Source: Moraxellaceae bacterium
GTDB taxonomy: Bacteria; Pseudomonadota; Gammaproteobacteria; Pseudomonadales; Moraxellaceae
NCBI GenBank assembly: GCA_030684415.1
Contig: JAUXNL010000597.1
Coordinates: 1-23,016 of the forward strand
Length of the DNA stretch: 23,016 bases
Direction of reading: 5' to 3'
The translations under genes and the position numbers were made by a program. The notes under the pieces are model-generated. The model saw nothing but the letters and a program-made list of their open reading frames with translations. It had not been told where the DNA came from and did not search any database. The stretch's first letter is position 1, and every line of letters begins with the position of its first letter. Shown one piece after another: positions 22,378 through 23,016 of the stretch.

Positions 22378-23016
22378 TTATCGGCCAGTGTCAGCATGGT
22401 GCTTGAACTTGAAGTCCATAAGCTTGCCAGTCGTTGGATCGCGCACATAATGGACCTCTGACAGGATGCCGTTAGCAGACCTCTCGGTGTAACTCCACTT
22501 CTCCATTCCCTTGAATTTTGGATCACCTAAATTGTCGATAATCTTTACGCCTTTACCCTGCTTTGCAGCATCAAGAACCATCTGATCCATTAAGCTTTTT
22601 GGAGCCCTACTGAATTTGTCTGTTGTGGTTGCAACAGCTCCAAGCTTCTTTATATCTCTGACGTAATCGGCAGGATTAACCGTATCAAGCAAAATCCCCC
22701 CAAGGAAATCCAGACTAAACTTCTCGTCTGCAATCTGATTGGATATTCCTATGTGCCGGTTCCAGCCATCAACATCCCATTTAAGCAGTGAGTACACAGC
22801 CATTGCATCATTGAATAAAATTTCTCGTAGGCCATCATCGCTCAAGACATCAAGTGCCGACTGCCCACTAGGGTCACGAAATGTGTACGGATCATTCAAG
22901 CCATAAGCGTAGCGATTGATCTGGCTTTGGCCTCCAGCAAGAAAACCAACGGGGTCGGGCTGATAAAACCGGCCGATAACGGGGTTGTAGTAGCGGTGTT
23001 TCAGGTACAGAAGATC
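22378..23016 (-). CDS. Rhs-family toxin, C-terminal part (runs off the window)
   Basis: The reading frame is open to the window edge, so only the last 212 codons are seen; the start is outside. The visible part begins DLLYLKHRYYNPVIGRFYQP, then DPVGFLAGG, NRYAYGLNDPYTFRDPSG, the standard Rhs core end with both DPxG motifs. After that the sequence differs from the neighbouring mini-Rhs. A pretoxin region has FLGGILLDTVNPADYVRDI, and the terminal domain has LMDQMVLDAAKQGKGVKII, KFKGMEKWSYTERSANG, EVHYVRDPTTGKLMDFKFK and HHADTGR. I cannot assign the toxin activity; the size and charged beta-rich end fit a nuclease-like effector. Its probable immunity gene is 16 bp downstream. The AT-richer base composition resembles the rest of the island. 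Confidence 0.85.
   Translation of the reverse strand, partial: DLLYLKHRYYNPVIGRFYQPDPVGFLAGGQSQINRYAYGLNDPYTFRDPSGQSALDVLSDDGLREILFNDAMAVYSLLKWDVDGWNRHIGISNQIADEKFSLDFLGGILLDTVNPADYVRDIKKLGAVATTTDKFSRAPKSLMDQMVLDAAKQGKGVKIIDNLGDPKFKGMEKWSYTERSANGILSEVHYVRDPTTGKLMDFKFKHHADTGR
22883..23016 (-). repeat. Rhs core direct repeat, copy 2
   Basis: Second copy of the 134-bp core segment at 21397-21530, same strand, 129 of 134 positions identical by direct reading. It reaches the window edge, so the true repeat may be longer. Confidence 0.93.

Noticed and set aside
1..23016. CRISPR arrays, tRNA or rRNA genes, transposases, integrases, or T6SS delivery genes
   Set aside because: I saw no regularly spaced repeats, cloverleaf or rRNA signatures, and no recombinase or VgrG/Hcp/PAAR-type coding sequence.

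Overview
The window looks like the chromosome of a GC-rich gammaproteobacterium, probably close to the Pseudomonadales or a neighbouring order. The main evidence is gene order on the minus strand: parC, parE, yqiA, cpdA, yqiB, nudF, a glutaredoxin-like gene and thiC, with tolC divergent from thiC. This expands the E. coli parE-yqiA-cpdA-yqiB-nudF/tolC neighbourhood, and as I recall Pseudomonas also places thiC beside tolC here. The species cannot be named from sequence alone.

Positions 1-7260 (minus strand) are housekeeping. The start of parC and a complete parE encode topoisomerase IV. parE overlaps yqiA (esterase). Then come cpdA (cAMP phosphodiesterase), yqiB, nudF (ADP-ribose pyrophosphatase), a membrane-anchored double glutaredoxin-like protein and thiC. 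thiC, the glutaredoxin gene, nudF and yqiB are separated by 5 bp or overlap by 4 bp, so they look like one operon. A sigma70-like promoter sits about 65 bp upstream of thiC, and no TPP riboswitch is visible. A hairpin with a T-tract separates cpdA from yqiA.

Positions 7490-11014 hold tolC (plus strand), then two strong hairpins at a convergent junction, then rsmE and waaA (minus strand, stop/start overlap).

Positions 11074-20456 (plus strand) form an envelope polysaccharide block. A FAD-dependent oxidoreductase is followed by an LpxL-type lipid A acyltransferase and a GT4 glycosyltransferase, all overlapping or abutting. Next come gmd, fcl and manC, which cover fructose-6-phosphate/mannose-1-phosphate to GDP-L-fucose apart from phosphomannomutase. 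The block ends with an AlgI-like MBOAT O-acyltransferase overlapping an AlgJ/AlgX-like SGNH protein. Together they suggest a lipid A-linked or exported glycan that contains fucose (or a related GDP-6-deoxyhexose) and is O-acetylated.

Positions 20457-23016 (minus strand) are visibly more AT-rich and look like an accessory toxin island. Two Rhs-core toxin genes lie in tandem, each followed by a small putative immunity gene. The two share a 134-bp core segment with five differences and then diverge completely into different C-terminal toxins. The complete copy is a miniature Rhs protein of 323 aa: a signal peptide, then only the end of the Rhs core, then a toxin, with no repeat cage. The other copy runs off the window. 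This tandem mini-Rhs arrangement is the most unusual part of the window.
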